Source of the DNA: an uncultured Porphyromonadaceae bacterium
GTDB lineage: Bacteria > Bacteroidota > Bacteroidia > Bacteroidales > Muribaculaceae
Length of the DNA: 64,000 nucleotides
NCBI GenBank assembly: GCA_947175295.1
Contig: CAMWMK010000001.1
Location: 44,667 to 108,666, forward strand
Direction of reading: 5' to 3'
Part shown: piece after piece, positions 10,950 to 19,903 of the stretch
Numbering within the stretch: position 1 is the stretch's first letter
Layout: each line of letters starts with the position of its first letter
The notes under the pieces: generated by a model
Database searches by the model: none
Seen by the model: the letters and a program-made list of their open reading frames with translations, nothing else
What the model was told of the DNA's origin: nothing
Translations under genes and position numbers: made by a program

Positions 10950-13763
10950 ATGAATACTAAATTTCATATAGGCCTGACGGCTCTCGCTCTTTCGCTCTTC
11001 ATCTTTCCGGCCTGGGCGGCAGACGAGACGCAGGACAGCTTGGTAAACATAGCTTTCGGCAAGATTGACAGGAGAGACGTGATCACTGCCTCATCATTTG
11101 TCAACATCAGCGATATAAGCAAAAAGAACGCCAACAACAGTCCGCTTTCTGACGTAGCTACCCATGTAGGAGGCTACAACGGCAATATTTGGGGGCAGGC
11201 ACCTCTGGTGCTCATCGACGGTGTGCCGCGTGATGCGTCGCTCGTAAAGGCTTCGGAGGTGGAAAGCGTCTCTATCCTTAAGGATGCGGCCGCCGTAGCC
11301 CTCTACGGTAGTCGGGGGGCTAAAGGAGTCGTACTCATCACTACGAAAAGGGGCTACGTGGCTCCCATGAAAATCGATGTGCGGGCAAACGTTGGAGCTA
11401 TGCTTCCGAAGTCATATCCGAAATATCTTGACGCGGCCACATACATGAGTCTCTACAATGAAGCTTGTGCCAACGACGGCAAGTCGCCGCTTTATGACCA
11501 GGCTACAATCTACAACACTGCGATTGGTACGAATCCCTACAGATATCCGGACGTGGATTTCTATTCTTCCGACTATCTGCGCGATTTCGTGACGACGGCC
11601 GACATCACAGGCGAAGTATACGGCGGAACGGAGAAGACAAAGTATTATCTGAACTTAGGTGTGGATTACGCCAACGACCTCATTAAGTACGGCGAGCACC
11701 ATAAGTCAAATACATTTAACTTCAATGTGCGCGGCAATGTCGACATGACTATTGCGAAATGGCTCACCGCTACCACCAATGCCGCCATCATTGTAAGCGA
11801 TAGTTATAGTGGCCGTGGAGATTTCTGGGGAGGTGCGGCTAACCTGCGTCCCAACTGGTTCTCACCCTGGCTTCCTGTGAGCATGATGGATCCGAACAAT
11901 GCATCTATTCAGGACTACATCAATACGAGCACCCATCTTGTAGGTGGACAGTATCTCCTTGGCGGTACTACTTCCGATCAGACAAATGCTTTCTCCGAGG
12001 CGTTGGCTGCAGGATACACGCGTCAGAAATACCGTAAGTTCCTTTTCGACCTTACCTTGAACGCCGATCTCTCCGGCCTTACCGAGGGTCTCTCTTTCAA
12101 GGCCGCCTATAGTGTGGACTACAACGCCCACTATTCCGAGGCTTATGCACAGCCTTATGCTGTCTATAAGCCTACATGGGCCAATACCAATGGAAAGGAT
12201 ATCATCATCGGTCTTGACAAGATTAACGAGGACAAGTCGTCAACTAATGAGTACGTAGGACAGTCTACCTATCATCAGACAATGATGTTCAGCGCTCAGT
12301 TCGACTATGCCCGTTCATTCGCCGAAGCCCACAACGTCAACGCAACTCTGGTAGGATGGGGTTATCAGCAGCACTTCTCCGCCGATGGCGGACATTCGAG
12401 CGAAGGCGGCTACCATCGTCCGAGCAATGTCAATGCAGGCTTGAGATTGGACTATAACTACCGTCATCGCTATTATGCCGACCTCACGGGCGCATTTGTC
12501 CACTCCTCCAAGCTTCCCGAGGGTAGGCGTAACGCGTTCTCTCCGGCAGTCTCGATAGCATGGCGCCTATCCAACGAGGATTTCATGAGTGGATCGCGTA
12601 CATGGCTCGACGACCTCAAGATTATGGGCTCCTATGCCAACCTCCATCAGGATATAGACATCAGCGACTGGTATCTATACATGGCTGACTACCAGTTCTC
12701 CCCATCGAGCGGTTGGTTTCAGTGGGCCGACGGTACCGTAGGTGGGTCTACCTCCACTTCAAAGAGAGGTTCCAACGACAGGCTTTCATTCATAACCCGC
12801 AAGGAATTTCGCTTTGGCCTCGACGCATCGCTCTTCGACGGTCTTCTTTACTTGAATGCCAACTGGTTTAATCAGACCACCAACGGCCTCCTTACCCAGG
12901 GTTCCAGCACGCTCTATCCATCATTCTACAATTCAGGCACAGGCAACTTCCTTCCCTATATCAACTACAACAGGGATGAGCGTACCGGTGTGGACTATAC
13001 GTTCAATATCAAAAAGGAGTTCGGCGACTGGAAATTCTCTCTCGGTCTCACTGGAATGTACTTTGATTCAAAGGCTAAGCTACGCGACGAGGTGTGGGAG
13101 GAAGACTATCTTTACCGGCAGGGTCACGCTCTTGACGCTTCCTGGGGATATATATGCGAGGGGTTCTTCCAGTCTGAGGAGGAGATCGCTTCTTCTCCAA
13201 AGCAATCTTTCGGCGGTACCGTACGCCCCGGCGACCTTAAGTACAGGGATATAAACGGTGATGATGTGATAGACTCTAAAGACCAGGTGGATCTTGGAAA
13301 GATGGGATGGAGTTCCTCTCCTTATGTCTACGGACTCAACCTGACGGCACAATACAGGAAATTCACCCTTTACCTTTCCGGTACCGGCGTGAGCGGCAGT
13401 AAATTCTACAAAAACGACAGCTACTACTGGCTACGAGGTACAAGCAAATACTCCGAGATGGCTCTCGGACGCTGGACTCCGGAGACTGCGGCCACTGCTT
13501 CCTTCCCGCGCCTGACCACTGAAAACGGCGACAATAACTACCAGAACTCTACTTTCTGGATTGCCAAGGGGGATTGCTTCCGCCTCGACAACCTCCAGCT
13601 AACGTATGACATCACTCCGGGTAAGGGTTTTATCCACGGCATAAGCTTATATGCCGGTGCCTACAATCTCTTTACTATCTCTAAGGAGCGTGAGCATCTG
13701 GAACGAAGCCTCTATGGTCCGCAGTTCCGCACCATCTACATAGGTTGCAAACTTAACATGTAA
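10950..13763 (+). CDS. SusC-like TonB-dependent transporter lacking the N-terminal regulatory-like domain (XusC-like)
   Basis: 937 aa; signal peptide then directly the plug (VSILKDAAAVALYGSRGAKGVVLITTKRG), beta-barrel. Confidence 0.93.
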   Translation: MNTKFHIGLTALALSLFIFPAWAADETQDSLVNIAFGKIDRRDVITASSFVNISDISKKNANNSPLSDVATHVGGYNGNIWGQAPLVLIDGVPRDASLVKASEVESVSILKDAAAVALYGSRGAKGVVLITTKRGYVAPMKIDVRANVGAMLPKSYPKYLDAATYMSLYNEACANDGKSPLYDQATIYNTAIGTNPYRYPDVDFYSSDYLRDFVTTADITGEVYGGTEKTKYYLNLGVDYANDLIKYGEHHKSNTFNFNVRGNVDMTIAKWLTATTNAAIIVSDSYSGRGDFWGGAANLRPNWFSPWLPVSMMDPNNASIQDYINTSTHLVGGQYLLGGTTSDQTNAFSEALAAGYTRQKYRKFLFDLTLNADLSGLTEGLSFKAAYSVDYNAHYSEAYAQPYAVYKPTWANTNGKDIIIGLDKINEDKSSTNEYVGQSTYHQTMMFSAQFDYARSFAEAHNVNATLVGWGYQQHFSADGGHSSEGGYHRPSNVNAGLRLDYNYRHRYYADLTGAFVHSSKLPEGRRNAFSPAVSIAWRLSNEDFMSGSRTWLDDLKIMGSYANLHQDIDISDWYLYMADYQFSPSSGWFQWADGTVGGSTSTSKRGSNDRLSFITRKEFRFGLDASLFDGLLYLNANWFNQTTNGLLTQGSSTLYPSFYNSGTGNFLPYINYNRDERTGVDYTFNIKKEFGDWKFSLGLTGMYFDSKAKLRDEVWEEDYLYRQGHALDASWGYICEGFFQSEEEIASSPKQSFGGTVRPGDLKYRDINGDDVIDSKDQVDLGKMGWSSSPYVYGLNLTAQYRKFTLYLSGTGVSGSKFYKNDSYYWLRGTSKYSEMALGRWTPETAATASFPRLTTENGDNNYQNSTFWIAKGDCFRLDNLQLTYDITPGKGFIHGISLYAGAYNLFTISKEREHLERSLYGPQFRTIYIGCKLNM

Positions 13764-13778
13764 TTATCCGAAAGCAGT

Positions 13779-15536
13779 ATGAAAAAACTATTATATGCAA
13801 TGGTGGCTGTAGCTTCCCTCGGACTCACAAGCTGCGACGACCTCTTTGAGCCTGCCAAGCAGAACTTCAAGGATCTAAGCCAGATGGAGACGGAGCCTGA
13901 CTTCGCTATGGGATTCCTGACAAGAGCCTATAGTTCCCTCTCCGGCTACTATACCAATACGGAGTATGCCACAGACAATGCCGTAGTGAACCAGAACAGT
14001 GAAGGTTTCCGCACTATGGCTACCGGCGGGTGGACATCGTCTTCCTGGACCGGCATCAACGAATGGTCGGGATCTTATGCAGGCATACAGTATATCAACC
14101 AGTTTCTCTCCAAAATAGACGATGTGGAGTGGAGCGCCGATCCCGAGAGGCGTGAGATGCTTTCTGTGCGTCTACGCGGAGAGGCCTACGGTTTGCGTGG
14201 AATCCTCCACTATCAGCTTCTGCGCGCCCATGCCGGTTATGACGATGCCGGTCAATTGCTTGGTGTGCCGTATCTTGAAAGCTATCTCGGTGCCAACGAC
14301 GACATGAATGCCGCTATGGCGCGTCCTTCTTTCAAGGAATGTGTAGAGAAAATAAAGGCCGACCTGAATCGTGCGATAGAGATACTTCCTCTCGACTATG
14401 AGGATATGGACGAAGTGCCGGCCAAATACACTCAATATACTGATGATGTGGCTATTTACAACCGAACGATGGGATCGCACTTCCGCCAGCTTGTCAGTGG
14501 ACGTATCGCTCAGGCATACATCTCACGCCTCAATCTTCTCGCTGCAAGCGACGGATTCGGGAATTCCATTTCCTGGACGGAGGCGGCCGAGGCTTCGGCT
14601 GTCCTGCTCATGGAGAACAAGGGTATTGATGGCGTGAAGGCCGGTGCCTACGAGTACTATGTTGCCGGTATCGCCGACAATCTTCAGGAAGGCGTCAATC
14701 CCTCTGAGATCATCTGGCGTGAGAATGTGGCTGACAACAACAATACGGAATCAGACAATCTTCCTCCAAGCCTCAACGGAAACGGCCGGATGAATCCCTC
14801 TCAGAATCTTGTCGACGCTTTTCCGACTGCAAGCGGATATCCCATTGGAATTGCCGACGACTACGATGCTGCCGATCCCTATGCCAACCGTGATCCCCGG
14901 TTGAGTGCCTACATAATCTACAACGGAAGCACTCGGGTCGGTGTCGACAATGTCACGGTCTCTACTGTTGCCGGTTCCACTGATGGTATCGGCGGCGTAG
15001 AACAGCGTTCTTCACGTACTGGCTACTACATGAAGAAGCGACTGCGTATGGACGTGAACTGCACGGCAGGTTCCACCACCACTAAGCCTCACTATACCCC
15101 CCGCGTGCGATACACCGAGATTTATCTCAACTATGCTGAGGCGGCCAACGAGGCCTACGGACCAAAGGCCGACGGCGGCAATGGTTTCTCTGCCTACGAT
15201 GTGATAAAAGCCATCCGTCAGCGTGCAGGTATCGGCGCTGCAAACGGTGACGCATACCTTGAGGAGTGTGCCGCTTCCAAGGAAAAGATGAGGGATCTTA
15301 TCCGCAACGAGCGTCGCATCGAGCTTTGCTTTGAGAACTCTCGTTTCTGGGATCTCCGTCGTTGGAAACTCGACCTCAACGAAACCGTCAAAGGTATCGA
15401 CTGGCAGGCTGACGGCACATATAAGATCATTGATGTCGAGACGCGTGACTTTGAAGACTATATGGCCTATCCTCCCATTCCTCAGTCAGAGATACTTAAA
15501 TACAGCAATCTCCAGCAGAACATGGGCTGGCATTAA
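13779..15536 (+). CDS. SusD/RagB-like lipoprotein (XusD-like)
   Basis: LGLTSCDDLFEP lipobox; VIKAIRQRAGIG, IRNERRIELCFENSRFWDLRRWKLDLN. Confidence 0.94.
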   Translation: MKKLLYAMVAVASLGLTSCDDLFEPAKQNFKDLSQMETEPDFAMGFLTRAYSSLSGYYTNTEYATDNAVVNQNSEGFRTMATGGWTSSSWTGINEWSGSYAGIQYINQFLSKIDDVEWSADPERREMLSVRLRGEAYGLRGILHYQLLRAHAGYDDAGQLLGVPYLESYLGANDDMNAAMARPSFKECVEKIKADLNRAIEILPLDYEDMDEVPAKYTQYTDDVAIYNRTMGSHFRQLVSGRIAQAYISRLNLLAASDGFGNSISWTEAAEASAVLLMENKGIDGVKAGAYEYYVAGIADNLQEGVNPSEIIWRENVADNNNTESDNLPPSLNGNGRMNPSQNLVDAFPTASGYPIGIADDYDAADPYANRDPRLSAYIIYNGSTRVGVDNVTVSTVAGSTDGIGGVEQRSSRTGYYMKKRLRMDVNCTAGSTTTKPHYTPRVRYTEIYLNYAEAANEAYGPKADGGNGFSAYDVIKAIRQRAGIGAANGDAYLEECAASKEKMRDLIRNERRIELCFENSRFWDLRRWKLDLNETVKGIDWQADGTYKIIDVETRDFEDYMAYPPIPQSEILKYSNLQQNMGWH

Positions 15537-15560
15537 TACTGCAATAATCTGATCAATCTT

Positions 15561-16595
15561 ATGAAACGTAAATTTATATTTCCCGCATCCCTTGCCGCAC
15601 TGGCTTTGCTTTCAGGTTGCCATAACGGAGACAACGAATTCTCCGATTTCGACTATCAGACAGTGTATTTTGCCAATCAGTACGGCATGCGCACCATAGA
15701 ACTCGGTACTGACGAAAACGTTGACCTTACTTCCGACAACAATCATGAGGTAAGCATTGTCGCAGCCTGGGGTGGAGGCTACAGCAACAAGAAGAACGTG
15801 CTCATCGACTACGTGGTGGATCCTTCGATTGTTGATGGATTCTACTTCAAGGATTCCGACCAGCTCGTTGAGGTGATGCCTTCCGACTACTATACTATCG
15901 ACGCGAATCAGATCCGTATACCTTCAGGACAGATCAATGGCGGAGTGAAGGTGCGTCTGACAGACAAGTTCTTCGCCGACAGAAAGGCAGTGGGCAACTG
16001 CTATGTGATTCCGGTGCGCATGACGGATGTATCCGGAGCCGACAGGATTCTTACCGGCACTGCAACAGAGGAAAATCCGGTGCTTACAAATGATGCTCAT
16101 TGGTCGGTACAACCCAAGAATTTCATGCTTTTCGGAGTCAAGTTTGTCAATCCATGGCATGGCCAGTATCTCCGCAGAGGCGTAGATGACGCCTCTGTTG
16201 AAGGACAGGCATCCAGGATTGTCCGCCACAGCCGGTATGTTGAGAACGACGAGGTCGTGGACCTATCTACTTCCGCCTACAAGGAAGATGTGTTGCCTGT
16301 GACTGTAAAGGATGCTCAGGGTGCCGGACATACAGTGGATGTGGTGCTATCGTTTGCTGATGACAATTCCTGTACGCTTTCTTCCGGTACGGAGGGCGTA
16401 ATGGTCTCCGGCTCCGGTAAGTTTGTGGCCAAAGGGGAGAAGCAGAGCCTCGGAGGCAAAGACCGCGATGCCATCTATCTGGACTATATCATGGATCTGC
16501 CAGGCCTAAATATGAAGCTTGGGTCGAAAGACACTCTCGTGCTCCGTACCCGGAATGTCTACGGCGCCCAGGCGTTCAGCATTGAAAGAAAATAA
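15561..16595 (+). CDS. DUF1735-type lipoprotein, surface glycan-binding (XusE-like)
   Basis: Lipobox ALLSGCHNGDNEFSDF; PSDYYTIDANQIRIPSGQINGGVKVRLTDKFFAD...YVIPVRMTDVSGADRIL resembles DUF1735; position directly after the tandem SusCD pairs. Confidence 0.8.
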   Translation: MKRKFIFPASLAALALLSGCHNGDNEFSDFDYQTVYFANQYGMRTIELGTDENVDLTSDNNHEVSIVAAWGGGYSNKKNVLIDYVVDPSIVDGFYFKDSDQLVEVMPSDYYTIDANQIRIPSGQINGGVKVRLTDKFFADRKAVGNCYVIPVRMTDVSGADRILTGTATEENPVLTNDAHWSVQPKNFMLFGVKFVNPWHGQYLRRGVDDASVEGQASRIVRHSRYVENDEVVDLSTSAYKEDVLPVTVKDAQGAGHTVDVVLSFADDNSCTLSSGTEGVMVSGSGKFVAKGEKQSLGGKDRDAIYLDYIMDLPGLNMKLGSKDTLVLRTRNVYGAQAFSIERK

Positions 16596-16614
16596 CCCTC
16601 AATAAATTGTAATT

Positions 16615-18255
16615 ATGAAAAAGTTGTTTATCTACGCTCTGCCCGCACTTTCCTTGGCAATGGCTTCCTGTGCCGACGGCTATGAGGGTGATTTCAAGAT
16701 GGACAAGCCGGAGAGTGTGGCTCTCGACGAGCGGATTGCTTCCTATGCTGTGCTTCCGGAATATGCATCAAAAGCCGGTGTCTCACTTGGTGTGGCGGTA
16801 GATCCTTCTGACTTTGCGGCTCAAGGACTGGCCTACAGTATCGTAAAGACAAATTTCAGCGAGGTGGAAAGCGCTGTAAGCATCACTCCGTCCGCTTTGA
16901 TGACAGAAGAGGGTGCCTATGACTTCACTCCTCTTTCGGCTCTTGTCGAGACTGCCGGCAAAGCTGGAGTCAGAGTTTTCGGACCCGCTCTCTGTTCTGA
17001 TGTCAACATATCGGCCTCTTATCTTAATTCTCTGCTTGCCGATGTAGTGATTCCTTATCAGCCATGGAACGAGGAGATATTGGTATATGATTTTGAGGAT
17101 GACGCGGTAGGCACTCCCTATGCCTCGCAGAAGAAAGCCGCCGGAAGCGTAAATGTCGCTGTGATGGACGATCCTCTCAGCCAGCAGGGAAAGGTGCTTG
17201 GTGGCACCAAGTTGACTATGGATGTGCCACTCGTAGAAGTAACGCTTCCCGAGGGGTCGACCCTTGCCGATGTCTCGAGAGTGACTTTGAAATGCCTATT
17301 GCTTGAAGGCACTCCTACGTCCGCAAGGATTCAGGTAGAGGCTTCCGGTCTCAACGATAAGGCCAATCCTTATCTGAGCAAAGGCAGATGGGAGGAGTAT
17401 ATCTTTGATCTCTCAAACATTAAATTCAAGGAGGCCGAACTTAAGGTCAATAAATTCAAGCTTGCCGTTGGTGCTTATGGGTCAGGTATTAGCTGCTGCA
17501 TCGACGACATCACGATACGTCTTGAGCATCCCATCGGTGATGACACTGTAATCGTTAAGACTCCTGAGGAAAAGACCGGAATCATCCATGGTGAGCTCTA
17601 TAGGTGGATCGATGGTATTACCGACATCTGTGCCGGTTCCGTAAAGGATTACGTCATCAAGGATCAGCCTCTCGAATCAGGAAATGCCGGGTTCCTGTGG
17701 AGTGATTATCTTGGTACTGAATATCTTGCAGATGTGCAGAAGGCAGTTGTTGCCAAAGTTGGAAGTGATGCTGTATTCTATGTCGGCCAGAACATTGCCG
17801 TCAGCGATGCAGTTGCGGCGGATGTGGACGCACTCAAGGCTGAGATTCAGACTCTCGAACGTCAGGGTGTGAAAGTAGATGGTGTCAGTATCGTACTCAA
17901 TGCCTCATACTACCTTGACGCGTCGTCTCAGACAGCGGCGGAAGCCGGCACTGTGGCTTTAATCAGCAGCCTTGCATCGCTTGGCAAGCCGGTAAGGCTA
18001 TCATCTCTTAAGATCAATGTGATTAATGAGAACGGCATGCAGGCCAACCCTGTCAATCTATCGGTAGAGCAGCGCAAGGGGATAGGGGAGTACTATGGCT
18101 TGATGATAAGCACATTCCTTTCCGCGCTTGGCGACGACGCTAAAGGCATATCTTTCTCATCCGTGCTTAACACCCCAACGGACACGGCCCCTTGGCAGCA
18201 GAACGGCAACCGCTCCTTCGTCTACGAAGGTATAGTGAAAGGCCTATCCAAATGA
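16615..18255 (+). CDS. GH10-like lipoprotein with CBM-like insertion; predicted catalytically inactive (pseudoenzyme, candidate SGBP)
   Basis: Lipobox MASCADGYEGDF; GH10-like segments (TEEGAYDFTPLSALVETAGKAGVRVFGPAL; LYRWIDGITDICAGSVKDYVIKDQPLESG; GKPVRLSSLKINV; GLMISTFL) flanking a beta-sandwich/CBM-like insertion; both catalytic Glu positions substituted (see findings). Confidence 0.72.
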   Translation: MKKLFIYALPALSLAMASCADGYEGDFKMDKPESVALDERIASYAVLPEYASKAGVSLGVAVDPSDFAAQGLAYSIVKTNFSEVESAVSITPSALMTEEGAYDFTPLSALVETAGKAGVRVFGPALCSDVNISASYLNSLLADVVIPYQPWNEEILVYDFEDDAVGTPYASQKKAAGSVNVAVMDDPLSQQGKVLGGTKLTMDVPLVEVTLPEGSTLADVSRVTLKCLLLEGTPTSARIQVEASGLNDKANPYLSKGRWEEYIFDLSNIKFKEAELKVNKFKLAVGAYGSGISCCIDDITIRLEHPIGDDTVIVKTPEEKTGIIHGELYRWIDGITDICAGSVKDYVIKDQPLESGNAGFLWSDYLGTEYLADVQKAVVAKVGSDAVFYVGQNIAVSDAVAADVDALKAEIQTLERQGVKVDGVSIVLNASYYLDASSQTAAEAGTVALISSLASLGKPVRLSSLKINVINENGMQANPVNLSVEQRKGIGEYYGLMISTFLSALGDDAKGISFSSVLNTPTDTAPWQQNGNRSFVYEGIVKGLSK

Positions 18256-18345
18256 TTCTGTCGACTCTCTGCATTGTTTCCTCGACCTCCATCCTTGAAA
18301 CAACTCTATAACAATACTATTTATTAACCTTAAAAAATTTTTCTT

Positions 18346-19794
18346 ATGGAATTTCATTATCTGAAATCCTTGTCAGCGGTTGCGCTGGCCGGCATTTTTG
18401 CAGTCAATGCATATGCCGAGACTCTCTCCGAAGAGTTTATCGTAGATTTCACTCAGAAGGAAGCTGGCTTCAAGCTTAACTCTTTCTGGGGCGGTCCTAA
18501 CGACAACATGCAGGTAGTGGCTACCGATGAAGGCAATCTTCTGCTGATCAATGGTGTGACTATCGGTGAGGATGGAACTCCGGCAGTCAATGACGCAGGG
18601 TATCCATCTTGGAGCACAATGGCTCGCTATGAAGGTCTGACTCTTCCTTCGGGATTCAACTTCTCCAACGTGCTTCTGATTGAGGTGGAATACAAACCTA
18701 CACAGCCCGACAATGTGCCTTTCGCGATTCAGCTCAGAAATGCCACCAATCCCCTCTATTATGCGGAGGAAGTGGCCGTAGATGAGTGGAATACACTGGC
18801 TTTCGACCCGTCTGAAATGACCGTGGGAGACGATAATGCCCCTTACTCAGGCAATCTGTCGAGCTTCGATTTCTGTATGGGTGCCAACGGATCTTCCAAC
18901 TACTACATCAAGCAGGTGACTTTCTATCTCGAGAAGGAAGTGACACAGCGTGAGAAAGACGAAGCGGCCCTTGACAAGTCTACTGCTAAGTGTGTTGAGT
19001 TTGATTTCGATGGTTATGAAGTGTCGGGTGAAGTCGATGGTGCTTTCTCTTCCCCCTATCTCGGCTCTAACGGCGGCGGTATCAACCGTCCTGATATGAT
19101 TATAGACAAGGGGCCGGATGGCTACGACAACAACTGCGCCCACATCATATATCAGGGCTGGACCCAGATCTTCATCACCGAGGCTGTTGTGGTTCCCGAA
19201 GGATACACATTCGACGATCTCCGTCTGGTGGAATATGATATCTATGAGACGGATATTCCCGGTGTAGACTATACCAAACCTGATGAGCAGGCTTCCGGCA
19301 GAAACGGCGCTCCCATCCTGAAGATGAAGGAATCCTATGCTTGGGGATGGTGTCCGAACAATGACGGCTCTTCTTGCGGCAACTCACGCCTCCCGTCGGT
19401 CAACGAGTGGCATCACGTGGAGTTCTATCCTTCCGCCTATGAATGGAGGGAACGTGATTTTGATCAGAACGTAGTGGATGAAAACGGTGAGCCCGTACTT
19501 GACGATGAGGGCAACAATGTGACGGCACCAACTCATTGGGATGCGGATCAGGTTCGCGATGAATTCGGCAAGCTGACTTCCTTCAATATCTCGATCGGTT
19601 TCTTCCCGTGTGTAAGCCAGACATATGTCGACAACGTGAAGCTCTGGTTCCAGAAGGGCGGAGAAGAAAATGCTGTCGAAGCAGTTGAAGCTGCAAAGGG
19701 CAATGATGTTGTCTATAACGTCTTCGGTCAGCGCGTTGATGATACCTACCGCGGCATTGTTATCAGAAACGGCAAGAAATACATCAACAAGTAA
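18346..19794 (+). CDS. Secreted protein with tandem carbohydrate-binding-like beta-sandwich regions and a C-terminal sorting-like tail
   Basis: SPI-type signal peptide ...FAVNAYA|E; no lipobox; ends NVFGQRVDDTYRGIVIRNGKKYINK. Confidence 0.6.
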   Translation: MEFHYLKSLSAVALAGIFAVNAYAETLSEEFIVDFTQKEAGFKLNSFWGGPNDNMQVVATDEGNLLLINGVTIGEDGTPAVNDAGYPSWSTMARYEGLTLPSGFNFSNVLLIEVEYKPTQPDNVPFAIQLRNATNPLYYAEEVAVDEWNTLAFDPSEMTVGDDNAPYSGNLSSFDFCMGANGSSNYYIKQVTFYLEKEVTQREKDEAALDKSTAKCVEFDFDGYEVSGEVDGAFSSPYLGSNGGGINRPDMIIDKGPDGYDNNCAHIIYQGWTQIFITEAVVVPEGYTFDDLRLVEYDIYETDIPGVDYTKPDEQASGRNGAPILKMKESYAWGWCPNNDGSSCGNSRLPSVNEWHHVEFYPSAYEWRERDFDQNVVDENGEPVLDDEGNNVTAPTHWDADQVRDEFGKLTSFNISIGFFPCVSQTYVDNVKLWFQKGGEENAVEAVEAAKGNDVVYNVFGQRVDDTYRGIVIRNGKKYINK

Positions 19795-19844
19795 ATGACG
19801 GCAAGGACGCTCAGCTTGTGCGTCAACGTGCGTATTAACAATGA

Positions 19845-19882
19845 AAAGCCCCCGAAGATCCTAAACGATCTTCGGGGGCTTT
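19845..19882. terminator. Bidirectional intrinsic terminator between convergent genes
   Basis: AAAGCCCCCGAAGATC-ctaaac-GATCTTCGGGGGCTTT, perfect 16-bp stem. Confidence 0.85.
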
Positions 19883-19903
19883 CTATCGAATAGCTAAGTG
19901 ATG

